Assembly: GCA_963771545.1 (NCBI GenBank)
Contig: CAVYTX010000003.1
Coordinates: forward strand, 62,001-126,000
DNA length: 64,000 nucleotides
DNA from: CAKZLS01 sp963771545
GTDB lineage: Bacteria > Pseudomonadota > Alphaproteobacteria > Rhodospirillales > Defluviicoccaceae
Direction: 5' to 3'
Of this stretch, positions 8,500-16,919 are shown piece by piece. Under the pieces are notes generated by a model that had not been told where the DNA came from, searched no databases, and saw only the letters and a list, made by a program, of their open reading frames with translations. The stretch's first letter is position 1. Every line of letters begins with the position of its first letter. The position numbers and the translations under genes are program-made.

Positions 8500-8566
8500 T
8501 CAGACGTTGAAGCGAAACAGGAGGATATCGCCGTCCTGGACGGTGTAGTCGCGGCCCTCGGAGCGC
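8498..8566. repeat. Direct repeat of the ychF 3' end (right copy)
   Basis: This is the functional copy of the 69-base sequence also found at 2893-2961 (66 of 69 identical). It lies in the same orientation, so the two bracket 2962-8497 as direct repeats, as expected for site-specific insertion into a gene's 3' end. Confidence 0.8.
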
Positions 8567-9600
8567 ATTTTGCCGGCCTCCTTCGCCGCCTGCTCGCCGC
8601 CCAGCTTGACGAAGTCGTCGTAGGCGATGGTCTCGGCGCGAATGAAACCGCGTTCGAAGTCGGTATGAATGGCGCCGGCCGCTTCCGGGGCCTTGGCGCC
8701 GCGTCTTACCGTCCAGGCCCGGGTTTCCTTGGGGCCGGCGGTAAAGAAGGTGATCTGGTCCAACAACCGGTATCCGGCGTGGATCACCTTGGCGAGCCCC
8801 GTCTTCTCCAGCCCCAGGCTTTCGAGGTAAGCGGCCCGTTCCGCCGCGTCCGCGAATTCCGCCACCTCGGCCTCGACGCGCGCCGAAATGACCGCGGTTT
8901 CCGCCCCCGTCGCCGCCGCCCGCTGGGCGACGGCCTCGCTCAGCGCGTTACCGGTGGCGGCCGCGTCCTCGTCCACGTTGCAGACGTACAAGAGCGGCTT
9001 GGAGGTCAGCAATTGCAGTCCGCGAAAGACTTTCCGCTCGTCGCCGGCCACCTCGGTTTCGCGGGCCGGGCGGCCCTCGCGCAACCCGTCCAAGACGCGT
9101 TCCATGAGCGGCAGAACGTCCTTGGCGTCGCGGTCTCCGCCCCGCTCCTTCTTGACCAGCGAGGGCACGCGGCGCTCCAGGCTCTCCAGATCGGCGATCA
9201 GCAGCTCCGTTTCGATGATCTCGGCATCGGCCAGCGGGTCGATGGCGCCGGAGACATGGGAAATGCCATCGTCGGTAAAACAGCGCACCAGGTGGATGAC
9301 CGCGTCGACCTCGCGGATGTGGGACAGGAACTGGTTGCCGAGACCCTCGCCGCGGCTCGCCCCCTTCACCAGGCCGGCGATGTCCACGAACTCCAACTGC
9401 GTGGGCGTCACCTTTTGCGATTTCGATATGGCGGCGATCTTTTCGAGGCGCGGGTCGGGGACCGCCACCCGGCCGACGTTGGGCTCGATGGTGCAGAACG
9501 GAAAGTTCGCCGTTTGCGCCGCCGCGGTGGACGTGAGCGCGTTGAACAACGTCGATTTGCCGACGTTGGGCAGCCCGACGATTCCCAGATTAAACCCCAT
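8500..9600 (-). CDS. ychF: YchF/OLA1-type ATPase
   Basis: A 366-residue Obg-related P-loop protein of the usual length. It begins GFNLGIVGLPNVGKSTLFNAL (G1), with FCTIEPNVG (G2), VDIAGLVKGASRGEGLGNQFL (G3), and NVDE in place of the GTPase NKxD motif, which fits the ATP preference of YchF. The C-terminal TGS domain ends DGDILLFRFNV. The protein is ribosome-associated and linked to translation and redox stress. Its start overlaps the pth stop by 11 bases, so the two are translationally linked. A second copy of its last 69 bases lies at 2893-2961. Confidence 0.97.
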   Translation of the reverse strand: MGFNLGIVGLPNVGKSTLFNALTSTAAAQTANFPFCTIEPNVGRVAVPDPRLEKIAAISKSQKVTPTQLEFVDIAGLVKGASRGEGLGNQFLSHIREVDAVIHLVRCFTDDGISHVSGAIDPLADAEIIETELLIADLESLERRVPSLVKKERGGDRDAKDVLPLMERVLDGLREGRPARETEVAGDERKVFRGLQLLTSKPLLYVCNVDEDAAATGNALSEAVAQRAAATGAETAVISARVEAEVAEFADAAERAAYLESLGLEKTGLAKVIHAGYRLLDQITFFTAGPKETRAWTVRRGAKAPEAAGAIHTDFERGFIRAETIAYDDFVKLGGEQAAKEAGKMRSEGRDYTVQDGDILLFRFNV

Positions 9601-10255
9601 CCGCGCCCTCCGGCGGGTTGCTCTCCTCGGGCTCGTTCGCCTTGGGTCGGGGCGGATTGACCGCCAGCGCCACCTTGCTCATGAACGCCCCGGCGTCGCC
9701 CCGAACCAGTAGCGGAAACTGCTCCGCGATGGCGTCGAGCAGGGGGTCGAGCCACACCCGGTCGGCCTTGGCGAAATCCTGCAGCACATGGCCGGTCACG
9801 CGGTCCTTGTCGCCGGGATGGCCGATGCCGAGGCGGATGCGGCCATAGTCCGCGCCGACATGGGCGTGGATACTCCTGAGACCGTTATGTCCCGCGTGAC
9901 CGCCGCCCTGCTTGAATCTCATTTTGCCGGCGGCCAAATCCAACTCGTCGTGAAATACGATGATGTTACCGGGCATGGTCTCAGGCAGATCCTCGGGCGA
10001 AATCTTGTAGAATCGCGCCGCCGCCGCGACCGCGCGGCCGGAGTTGTTCATGTAGGTCATGGGCTTGAGGACCAGCACCTTGCGGCCGGCAACGGTTCCC
10101 TCGGCCGCTTCGCCTTGAAAGCGCGACCGGTAAGGACCGAGGCGGTGACGCCCGACGATGGCGTCGACGGCCATGAACCCGATGTTGTGACGGTTGGCGG
10201 CATAAGCGGGGCCCGGGTTGCCGAGCCCCACCACCAAAAGCCTTTCGGAAGACAT
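9590..10255 (-). CDS. pth: Peptidyl-tRNA hydrolase
   Basis: A 221-residue cytoplasmic enzyme that frees tRNA from prematurely released peptidyl-tRNA. The N-terminus LLVVGLGNPGPAYAANRHNIGFMAVD holds the conserved Asn and catalytic His; KPMTYMNNSGRAV and FHDELDLAAGKMRFKQGGGHAGHNGLRSI contain the other active-site residues. The C-terminal tail is about 25 residues longer than in E. coli and rich in Pro and Glu. It lies 15 bases after rplY and overlaps ychF by 11 bases, the common alphaproteobacterial order. Confidence 0.97.
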   Translation of the reverse strand: MSSERLLVVGLGNPGPAYAANRHNIGFMAVDAIVGRHRLGPYRSRFQGEAAEGTVAGRKVLVLKPMTYMNNSGRAVAAAARFYKISPEDLPETMPGNIIVFHDELDLAAGKMRFKQGGGHAGHNGLRSIHAHVGADYGRIRLGIGHPGDKDRVTGHVLQDFAKADRVWLDPLLDAIAEQFPLLVRGDAGAFMSKVALAVNPPRPKANEPEESNPPEGADGV

Positions 10256-10263
10256 AAGCGTTT

Positions 10264-10281
10264 AGGAGGATTACTCCTCCT
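10264..10281 (-). terminator. Hairpin spanning the rplY stop codon
   Basis: AGGAGGATTACTCCTCCT is a 7-base-pair stem with a 4-base loop, and the rplY TAA lies within it. No U-run follows, so it is probably not an intrinsic terminator. It could instead stabilise the rplY transcript or limit read-through into pth, which starts 9 bases further on. Confidence 0.4.
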
Positions 10282-10933
10282 CGTCTTTCTCCTCGGCCGC
10301 TTCCGCGCTTTCCGCCGCCGCGGCCTCCGCCGCCTCCGCTTCTTCTTCCTCTTCTTCGACGGACGCGACGGTGGGCGCCGCGATGGTGGCGATGGTGGCT
10401 TCCGGATCGGAAACGTCCAATTCGGCGCTCGCCGGGATGGTCAAACTCGTAATGTGGATGACGTCGCCGATCTCCAGGCCGGTCAGATCGACGGTCAGGT
10501 TCTGGGGAATCTCACTGGGGTTACAGATCAACGGCACGCTATGGCTGACGATGTTGAGCACGCCCCCATGTTTCAGGCCGGGCGCCGCGTCCTCGTTCAC
10601 GAACACCACGTCCACGTCCACTTGCACCCGGGTGGTGGCGCTGAAGCGCATGAAATCCACGTGCAACGGGGCGCCGCTCACCGGGTGGCGCTGCATCTCG
10701 CGCGCCAGCACCCGGTGCTTGTCGTCACCGACGTTGATTTCATAGACATTAGAGAAAAACCCGCCGGCGCGCATCTGCTTGTGCAGGTCCTTGCCGTCCA
10801 CCGACACGGGCGTGGGCTCCGCGCCGGCGCCGTAAATGATCGCCGGGACACGACCGGTCCGGCGGATCTCCCGGGCGCCGCCCTTGCCGGTGCGTTCGCG
10901 CTTGGCGGCGGCGATGCTGATGTTGTCGGTCAT
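10271..10933 (-). CDS. rplY: Ribosomal protein L25 / general stress protein Ctc
   Basis: A 220-residue 5S-rRNA-binding protein of the long (Ctc/TL5) type. The N-terminal L25 domain contains AAAKRERTGKGGAREIRRTGRVPAIIYG and the second beta domain PLHVDFMRF. The C-terminal ~35 residues are a run of Glu and Ala, common in alphaproteobacterial L25. Translation from the ATG at 10933 is backed by AAGGAG; the frame extending to 10975 has no ribosome-binding site. It follows prs by 74 bases and leads into pth and ychF. Confidence 0.95.
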   Translation of the reverse strand: MTDNISIAAAKRERTGKGGAREIRRTGRVPAIIYGAGAEPTPVSVDGKDLHKQMRAGGFFSNVYEINVGDDKHRVLAREMQRHPVSGAPLHVDFMRFSATTRVQVDVDVVFVNEDAAPGLKHGGVLNIVSHSVPLICNPSEIPQNLTVDLTGLEIGDVIHITSLTIPASAELDVSDPEATIATIAAPTVASVEEEEEEAEAAEAAAAESAEAAEEKDEEE

Positions 10934-11007
10934 TAACGTGTTCTCCTTTTCAACGCCTCCGGCGTCGGCGACCACCGGCGGAAGGCGCGTCTATAACGGA
11001 TTTTTCT

Positions 11008-11940
11008 TTAATCGAACAGACTGGAAACGGATGTTTCCTCGCTGATGCGCCGCATGGCTTCCGCGATCAGCGGCGCGATGGTCAGCTGCTGAATGTTGTG
11101 GGATACCCGCACCGCCTCGGTGGCGGTGATGCTGTCGGTGATGATCAGGTTCTCGAGCGGCGACGAGCTGACCCGCGCGACCGCGCCGCCGGACAGCACC
11201 CCATGGGTGCAATAGGCCGACACCGACGTGGCGCCCTCGCCGATCAGCGCCACCGCGGCATTGCAGAGCGTCCCGGCGGAATCGACGATATCGTCGATCA
11301 GGATACAGCGCCGGTCCCGGACATCGCCGATCACATGCATGACCTCGGAGACACCCGCCCGTTCCCGGCGTTTGTCGACGATCGCCAGATCGCTGTCGAA
11401 CCGCTTGGCGATCAGCCGCGCCCGGAATACGCCGCCGATGTCCGGTGAAACCACCATCATATCGTCGGCGTTGAAGCGTTTCTCGATGTCCTTGAAGAAC
11501 ACCGGGGCGCCGGACAGATTGTCCAGCGGAATGTCGAAGAAGCCCTGAATCTGGCCGGCGTGAAGGTCCATCGTCAGCACCCGGTCGGCGCCGGCGACGG
11601 TGATGAGATTGGCCACCAGCTTCGACGAAATGGGCGTTCTCGGCCCCGACTTGCGGTCCTGACGGCCATAGCCGAAATACGGCATGACGGCGGTGATTCG
11701 CCGCGCCGAACCGCGGCGCAGCGCATCCAGCGTGATCAACAGCTCCATGAGATTGTCGTTGGCCGGATACGAGGTCGATTGGATGACGAACACATCCTCG
11801 CCGCGCACGTTTTCTTGAATCTCGACAAACACCTCCATATCGGGAAAGCGGCGGACGCTCGCCTTCGCCAGCGGCAGGTTGAGATAGGCCGATATGGCTT
11901 CGGCCAGCGCGCGGTTACTGTTGCAAGCGACGATTTTCAT
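11008..11940 (-). CDS. prs: Ribose-phosphate pyrophosphokinase
   Basis: A 310-residue PRPP synthase making PRPP from ribose 5-phosphate and ATP, for nucleotide, His and Trp synthesis. It begins MKIVACNSNRALAEAISAYL, and shows ENVRGEDVFVIQST, MPYFGYGRQDRKSGPRTPIS (ATP-binding flexible region), MDLHAGQIQGFF and the PRPP-binding loop CILIDDIVDSAGT. The length is normal for class I. The open frame runs back to 12021, but the ATG at 11940 gives the conserved N-terminus. Confidence 0.97.
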   Translation of the reverse strand: MKIVACNSNRALAEAISAYLNLPLAKASVRRFPDMEVFVEIQENVRGEDVFVIQSTSYPANDNLMELLITLDALRRGSARRITAVMPYFGYGRQDRKSGPRTPISSKLVANLITVAGADRVLTMDLHAGQIQGFFDIPLDNLSGAPVFFKDIEKRFNADDMMVVSPDIGGVFRARLIAKRFDSDLAIVDKRRERAGVSEVMHVIGDVRDRRCILIDDIVDSAGTLCNAAVALIGEGATSVSAYCTHGVLSGGAVARVSSSPLENLIITDSITATEAVRVSHNIQQLTIAPLIAEAMRRISEETSVSSLFD

Positions 11941-12141
11941 GATGTGATGACTAGGGCCCGATTTCCGGCGCCGCTCGACGGCGGCCGGGCGGAATGTAAC
12001 AACCTCTCGGTCGACTTGCAAACCGGATTAATTCCAACGATCACTGATAAATAACGTTCAAGAGATTGCGCAGGTGGCCACCATCGCCAGGAAGAAGAAC
12101 GCTATCAGAAGAATAAGGTACGGCATCGGCGCTTTCGCTTG

Positions 12142-13293
12142 CTACCGGATTACAAATTGCAAGGGCGACTTGGTGAGCGGCGTCGCCCCCATTTCCGTCA
12201 CCTCCAGGGTCTGGCCCAGGGACATGGCCAGGCCGGCTTCGGAATCAAAGATAATGATATGAATGAAAAACACCATGCCTGGCGCGGCGGTCTCGGCGCA
12301 ACGGTGATAGAGCATGGGCCAGTCCATCCAGTTGGGCGAGAACGTGGTTCCCAGGCTGTATCCGCAGGCGTTCATGCGGTGCGCGCCGTAACCGGCGGCA
12401 TCGAGGGTCCGGGCGTGGGCGTCGAAGACATCGCCAAGCGGCCGCCCGGGGCGCAGAGCCTCGGTGGCCGCGGCAAGGGCGTCCGACGCGGCATCGAACA
12501 TGGCGCGCTGCGCCGGCGGAACCGTTCCCACCAGGAAGGTGCGCATCAGGCAGGCGTGATAGTGGCGGTAGGCCCCCGCCCATTCCAGCGTTAATTGATC
12601 GTCGTCGCCGAGACATCGCCGGCCGCTGTGATACCGGCAGAGCAGCGCGTCCCGCCCCGAGCCGATGATGAACTCGTTGCCGGGATAGTCGCCGCCGCCC
12701 CCGAGAACGGCCCCCTGCATGGCCGCGAGGATCTCGGCCTCGGACGCGCCGGCGCCGGTCAAAGCCACGGCCGCCTTGTAGGCATCGTCCGCCAGTTCCG
12801 CCGCGCGGCGCACATATCCCATCTCCGCCGGGCTCTTGATCACGCGCAGGCGGCTGACCAGCTCGGAGGCATCCTCGGTGACGCAGAAACCTTCCAGGGC
12901 GTCGGCGAGCCGCCGGCCGTTGCGGGCGGTCAGGCCGTAGGCCTCCCATTCGACGCCGAGACACCGGCCCTTGCACCCGTGCTTCGCGAGGATGTCTCGC
13001 AAATGCCGTGCCGGCTCGGCGTCGGGGCCGTCCACCCAGACGCGGATATCGTCGATCACCGAGGTATGGCGCGCCTGCCGGAGGTCGGGCGCGCGGGTCA
13101 GCAGCGTCATGGCGCCGTCGGCGCCCAGGTAGAGACATTGGAAAAACACGTAGCCGAAGGTGTCGTAGCCGGTGAGGTAGTACATGCTCTCCTGGCGGAA
13201 CATCAGCAGTCCGTCCAACCCCCTCTCCATCATCGCCGCGCATGCCCGGGCGCGCCGCCCGGCGAGTCCCTGTTCCGAAAAATGCAGCGCCAT
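12142..13293 (-). CDS. M24-fold creatinase/ectoine-hydrolase-like protein
   Basis: A 383-residue pita-bread-fold protein with a creatinase N-domain (~1-140, MYYLTGYDTFGYVFFQC) and an M24 C-domain. Where M24 metallopeptidases have two metal-binding Asp in the DxGxxxxGYxxDxxR region, this has LEWAGAYRHYHACLMRT, and the later glutamate sites are also altered (WMDWPML). That pattern resembles creatinase and ectoine hydrolase DoeA, which hydrolyse C-N bonds without the dinuclear metal site. The ATG at 13293 begins 14 bases after the pgeF stop, so the two share a transcript. The substrate is not determined. Confidence 0.75.
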   Translation of the reverse strand: MALHFSEQGLAGRRARACAAMMERGLDGLLMFRQESMYYLTGYDTFGYVFFQCLYLGADGAMTLLTRAPDLRQARHTSVIDDIRVWVDGPDAEPARHLRDILAKHGCKGRCLGVEWEAYGLTARNGRRLADALEGFCVTEDASELVSRLRVIKSPAEMGYVRRAAELADDAYKAAVALTGAGASEAEILAAMQGAVLGGGGDYPGNEFIIGSGRDALLCRYHSGRRCLGDDDQLTLEWAGAYRHYHACLMRTFLVGTVPPAQRAMFDAASDALAAATEALRPGRPLGDVFDAHARTLDAAGYGAHRMNACGYSLGTTFSPNWMDWPMLYHRCAETAAPGMVFFIHIIIFDSEAGLAMSLGQTLEVTEMGATPLTKSPLQFVIR

Positions 13294-13307
13294 GGGCGTG
13301 TACCCGT

Positions 13308-14078
13308 TCAGTGATTGTCCAACACGATGGCCGAGAGCATGCGGCCGTAGTCGCCGCCGCCGTTCAAGGTCGTCCGCCGGTAGCTGAAGAACCGATCCAT
13401 GTCGGCGAAGGTGTCGGCGGGCGAGCCCTCGAAACCGGCAAGCGACAGGGCTTCGATCCGCGCCGCCACATACCCCGGAAGATCGAACAATGCGTGGCCC
13501 GCGCGCCGCGAAGGCCGGAAGAACCGGCCCGCGTCCGGCCCGCCGCCGGTCAACCGGTCCACGAACTCCGGACCGACCTCGTAGGACTCCTGGTGGATGC
13601 AGGGGCCCATCGCCGCCACCATCCGAGCCCTGCTGGCGCCCAGATCCTCCATCGCCGCGATCGTCGCTTCGACGACCCCGGACCAAGCGCCGCGCCAGCC
13701 CGCGTGGCAAGCGCCCACGACTCCAGACGAGCCATCCGCCAGCAGCACCGGCGCGCAGTCGGCGGTAAGAATGCCCAGCGCGACGCCCGGGGTCCGCGTC
13801 GCCAGTCCGTCCACCTCCGGCCGCTTATCGGCGGGCCACGGCCGCTCCACCACCGCCACCCGGGCGGAATGCGTCTGATAGGCGGTGGCCAGCGACGCCT
13901 CAAGCTGTCCCAGGCTCGCCATGGCTTGCACCCGGTTGGCGCGGACCCGATCCGGATCGTCGCCGGATCCAAGGCCGCAGTTCAGCGACTCGTACGGCCC
14001 TTCGCTCACCCCGCCCCGGCGGGTGAAGAACCCGTGACGGATACCGGATGCCCGGTCGAGGACGGTGGCGGTGATCAT
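13308..14078 (-). CDS. pgeF: Peptidoglycan editing factor PgeF (YfiH family)
   Basis: A 256-residue protein of the YfiH/laccase-domain family; in E. coli PgeF removes wrongly incorporated L-Ser from muropeptide precursors. Landmarks are GFFTRRGGVSEGPYESLNCG near the start, TADCAPVLLAD, ACHAGWRGAWSGV with the conserved His, and MGPCIHQESYEVG with the Cys/His pair. The length is normal. It is first in a two-gene leftward unit with the M24-like gene. Confidence 0.92.
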   Translation of the reverse strand: MITATVLDRASGIRHGFFTRRGGVSEGPYESLNCGLGSGDDPDRVRANRVQAMASLGQLEASLATAYQTHSARVAVVERPWPADKRPEVDGLATRTPGVALGILTADCAPVLLADGSSGVVGACHAGWRGAWSGVVEATIAAMEDLGASRARMVAAMGPCIHQESYEVGPEFVDRLTGGGPDAGRFFRPSRRAGHALFDLPGYVAARIEALSLAGFEGSPADTFADMDRFFSYRRTTLNGGGDYGRMLSAIVLDNH

Positions 14079-14298
14079 GACTCCTCACGTCAATGGAAGG
14101 GATCGGGCGTCCAATCAATAAACGCGTACGCCTCGCGATTGAAACATTTTGCCAAAACGGTGTCCATTCGTGAAACCTTGAAAATATGCTTCGCTTCCCT
14201 CTGGCATATTGCGATGCAACATGCTTTGTTTGGGGGTGCGTAATCCTTGGCGCCGAGTGGGCGCGCGTGGAGGCCTCGGGTCGCGGAAGGAGTGATCA
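14079..14298. other. Divergent intergenic region
   Basis: About 220 bases separate the divergent pgeF and hemerythrin starts and should hold both promoters. The hemerythrin has a strong GGAAGGAG ribosome-binding site ending ~6 bases before its ATG. I see no clear operator. Confidence 0.4.
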
Positions 14299-14709
14299 AT
14301 GGCGCTGTTGCACTGGCGGGAAAACATGAGCGTCGGCGTCGACGCCGTCGATAACGACCACAAGCACCTCGTGGATCTTCTCAACCGGGTGCACTATCTG
14401 GTGCTGGCCGGCGCGGACCGGCCGTCGGTGGGCGAGGTGCTCGAGGAATTGATGCGCTACACGGACTATCACTTCGAGCGGGAAGAAAAGCTCATGGAAG
14501 CCGGCAACTTCCCGGGACTGGAGGCGCATCGGACCTGCCATCAGGATCTGACCCGCCGGCTTCTCGAGTACAAGAAAACCTTCGAGGACCGCCCGGACTC
14601 CTTCGACGTGGCGGCGTTTTACGATTTCCTGTCCGAATGGCTCGTCGTTCACGTCCTGGAAAAGGATATGAAATACAAGCCCTACGTGCGTGGCCAAGAA
14701 AGCCCCTAG
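14299..14709 (+). CDS. Bacteriohemerythrin
   Basis: A 136-residue single-domain, non-heme diiron oxygen-binding protein. All expected ligands are visible: His in VDNDHKHL, HFxxEE in DYHFEREEKLM, the two His in EAHRTCHQDL, and the HxxxxD pair in VHVLEKDM. Such proteins buffer or deliver O2, or handle NO, in microaerobic proteobacteria. It converges on a second, divergent hemerythrin with a 5-base gap. Confidence 0.92.
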   Translation: MALLHWRENMSVGVDAVDNDHKHLVDLLNRVHYLVLAGADRPSVGEVLEELMRYTDYHFEREEKLMEAGNFPGLEAHRTCHQDLTRRLLEYKKTFEDRPDSFDVAAFYDFLSEWLVVHVLEKDMKYKPYVRGQESP

Positions 14710-14714
14710 GCTTA

Positions 14715-15125
14715 TTACTTGACGATACCGGACTCGGTGAGGAAATCCTTGAACGTCATGTCACCGTATACGATGTCGTGCATCAAGAAGTCGCTCATGG
14801 ACTCGAAGCATCGTTTGATTTTTGCCGAATCACGCGCTTCTTTACACAATGCCTGCACGCTTTTCGCCTTCCAGATCAGTTCCTGGTGGTAAACGATATG
14901 GTTGTTGAGGTCCGGATATTTCAGGAACCTTAGGATTTTTTCTTCCGCAAGAAAATGGTCCTCGGCCTGCTGGACGAATTGCTCCAACAGAGCCGCACAC
15001 ATACTGTAGTTTTTCTTATTGAGTGCGTTTCTTACCCTGAGCATGATCGCAATGATCGTTTTATGATCGTTGTCGATTTCCGCCAGCCCGATTTCGTACT
15101 TGGTAAACTCAGCAATTTCGTTCAT
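14715..15125 (-). CDS. Bacteriohemerythrin, altered ligand set
   Basis: A 136-residue hemerythrin-domain protein with low identity to its convergent neighbour. It keeps the His of IDNDHKTI, HFLAEEK, and the two His in NNHIVYHQEL. At the last helix, where the neighbour has HVLEKD, this has DIVYGD with a His one residue earlier (MHDIVYGD). The usual iron-ligating His is therefore replaced by Asp or shifted by one. It may bind iron differently or have another role. Many Lys and Asn codons make it somewhat AT-richer than its neighbours. Confidence 0.85.
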   Translation of the reverse strand: MNEIAEFTKYEIGLAEIDNDHKTIIAIMLRVRNALNKKNYSMCAALLEQFVQQAEDHFLAEEKILRFLKYPDLNNHIVYHQELIWKAKSVQALCKEARDSAKIKRCFESMSDFLMHDIVYGDMTFKDFLTESGIVK

Positions 15126-15241
15126 TCAACTTCACTCTCGCCGCGCCCGTGGCAGCCTCGCGCATTCCTTTCAATTCTATTATTCATTAGAACATCTCCG
15201 CCCGCGGTTCGGCAAGATTATTACGGACCAGACGAACAGCT

Positions 15242-16207
15242 CTATCCGCGCCGCGCCCAGGGAAGGGCGTCGAGGTCCACATTGCCGCCACTCAAGATCA
15301 CGCCCACCTCGCGACCGCGAAACACGTTGGCGTGGGCCAGGATGGCGGCGAGGGCCACGGCCGATGACGGCTCCACCACCAGCTTCATGCGCTCCCAGAT
15401 CAGCCGCGTGGCGGAGAAGATCTGGTCCTCGGTGACCGTCAGAATGTCCGTGACGTGGGTCCGGATGATCTCGAAAGGCAGCGCCCCCAGGGACGCCCGC
15501 AGCCCGTCAGCGATGGTGTCGGCCTCGCCGGCAACGATGATCAGGCCGGCGCGGAACGAGCGCTGGGCGTCATCGGCGTTGACGGGCTCGGCGGCGTAGA
15601 CGCTGATGGCCTTGGACGCTCCGGCGCACGCGATGGCGGTCCCTCCGATCAGGCCGCCGCCGCTGACCGGCGCGATCACGGCGTCCAGATCCCCCGCCTC
15701 CTCCAGCAGCTCGAGCGCGGCGGTTCCCTGTCCGGCGATGACGGCCGGGTCGTCGTAGGGATGGACGACGGTCATGCCGGAGCCGTCCACCACCCGGCGC
15801 AGCGTGTCCGCGCGCGAGTCCATGCCGGGGTCGCAAAACACGATCTCGCCGCCATAGTTCTCGATCGCGCGTTGCTTGGCTCGCGGAGCGTTGCGGGGCA
15901 TCACCACCGACGCCCGGATGCCGCGCCACGAAGCGGCCAGGGCCAACGCGGCCCCATGGTTGCCGGACGAGTGGGTGGCGACACCGGCCCGCGCCGCGTC
16001 GTCCGAGAGCGAAAACACGGCGTTGGTCGCGCCCCGGATCTTGAAGGCCCCGGCCTTTTGCAGGTTTTCGCACTTGAACCGCAGCCGGGCGCCGCTCATC
16101 CGATCCAATGTGGCGCAGGTGAACACCGGCGTGCGGTGGATGCGCGGCCGTATGCGGTCATGAGCGGCGCGCACGTCGTCGAAGGTGGGGATCGGTGTGT
16201 CGCTCAT
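15242..16207 (-). CDS. Serine racemase / hydroxyaspartate dehydratase-like PLP enzyme
   Basis: A 321-residue fold-type II PLP enzyme with no C-terminal ACT domain, so not a biosynthetic IlvA. The PLP lysine is in KAGAFKIRGA, the substrate-binding loop is SSGNHG, and the phosphate-binding glycine loop is SGGGLIGG. The segment AEPVNADDA keeps the Glu-xxx-Ala-x-Asp spacing that binds Mg in serine racemase and threo-3-hydroxyaspartate ammonia-lyase. It therefore probably racemises or dehydrates Ser, Thr or hydroxyaspartate. The start at 16207 (MSDTPIPTF) is chosen over 16216. Confidence 0.85.
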   Translation of the reverse strand: MSDTPIPTFDDVRAAHDRIRPRIHRTPVFTCATLDRMSGARLRFKCENLQKAGAFKIRGATNAVFSLSDDAARAGVATHSSGNHGAALALAASWRGIRASVVMPRNAPRAKQRAIENYGGEIVFCDPGMDSRADTLRRVVDGSGMTVVHPYDDPAVIAGQGTAALELLEEAGDLDAVIAPVSGGGLIGGTAIACAGASKAISVYAAEPVNADDAQRSFRAGLIIVAGEADTIADGLRASLGALPFEIIRTHVTDILTVTEDQIFSATRLIWERMKLVVEPSSAVALAAILAHANVFRGREVGVILSGGNVDLDALPWARRG

Positions 16208-16283
16208 GGCCGCCAACTATCGAGGAACGAGCGTCCCGGATCAAGCGAGGGAGCGAACCCCAACGCCAACCGTCTTCTTCCAC

Positions 16284-16919
16284 TTATTGCGCGCTCGGCT
16301 CGGCGCGACAGCAGGTGGCCCCGAAGAGCGCCGTCTCCTCGTCCGTCAGAGGGCCTAGCATCCCGCAGGCGCACTCGATCTTCGACGCGAGATCGGTCGG
16401 AACCTGCCACACACGGGCGGTACCGTCGGCCGAGGCGGTAACCATCTGTCTCCCGCCGGCGTCGAACGCGGCCCAATGAACCGCCGCGCCGTGGCGGTGG
16501 AGCGTGGCGAGCGTCGCGCCGGTGTCGGCGTCGATGATCCGCGCGGAACCATCGGAAGCGGCGGCGGCGACGTATCGGCCATCGGGACTGAACGATGCCG
16601 CCGCCAGCGCGTCTTCCGGCTCGCTTTGGAAAGTCTTCACCAAATCACCGCACGCGGCGTCCCAGACCCGCACGGTCTTGTCTACCGAGGCGGTCACGAT
16701 TTGGCCGCCGTCGGCATCGAATTGCGCGCTCATCACGGCGCCGGTATGCGCCGTGAGCACGGACACCGCGTTTCCCGTCGCGGCGTCCCACACGCGCGCC
16801 TTGCCGTCGGTCGATGCGGTCAAGACGCCTTTACCATCGGGAGCGAAGACCGCAAACGTGAGCGGAGCCGCGCTGTTTTCCAATCTATTGAGTTCCTCGC
16901 CGGTCGCTGGATTTACATT
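16284..16919 (-). pseudogene. WD40-repeat protein, 5' end removed by IS30
   Basis: The frame encodes about four WD40 blades, with repeated TASTDGKARVWD, TASVDKTVRVWD and TASADGTARVW units, and ends in a Cys-containing tail. Homologous-looking sequence (NPATGEELNRL) continues upstream of the first possible start (TTG at 16883) right up to the IS30 end at about 16919. The N-terminal part is therefore missing. The other side of the IS30 carries no WD40 sequence, so a deletion accompanied or followed the insertion. The C-terminal tail differs from typical WD40 ends and its role is unknown. Confidence 0.8.

Noticed and set aside
8353..9660. Long open frame on the plus strand, 435 codons
   Set aside because: It is antisense to ychF and pth, shows no motif of its own and comes from high-GC codon bias. 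The minus-strand genes have all their family signatures.
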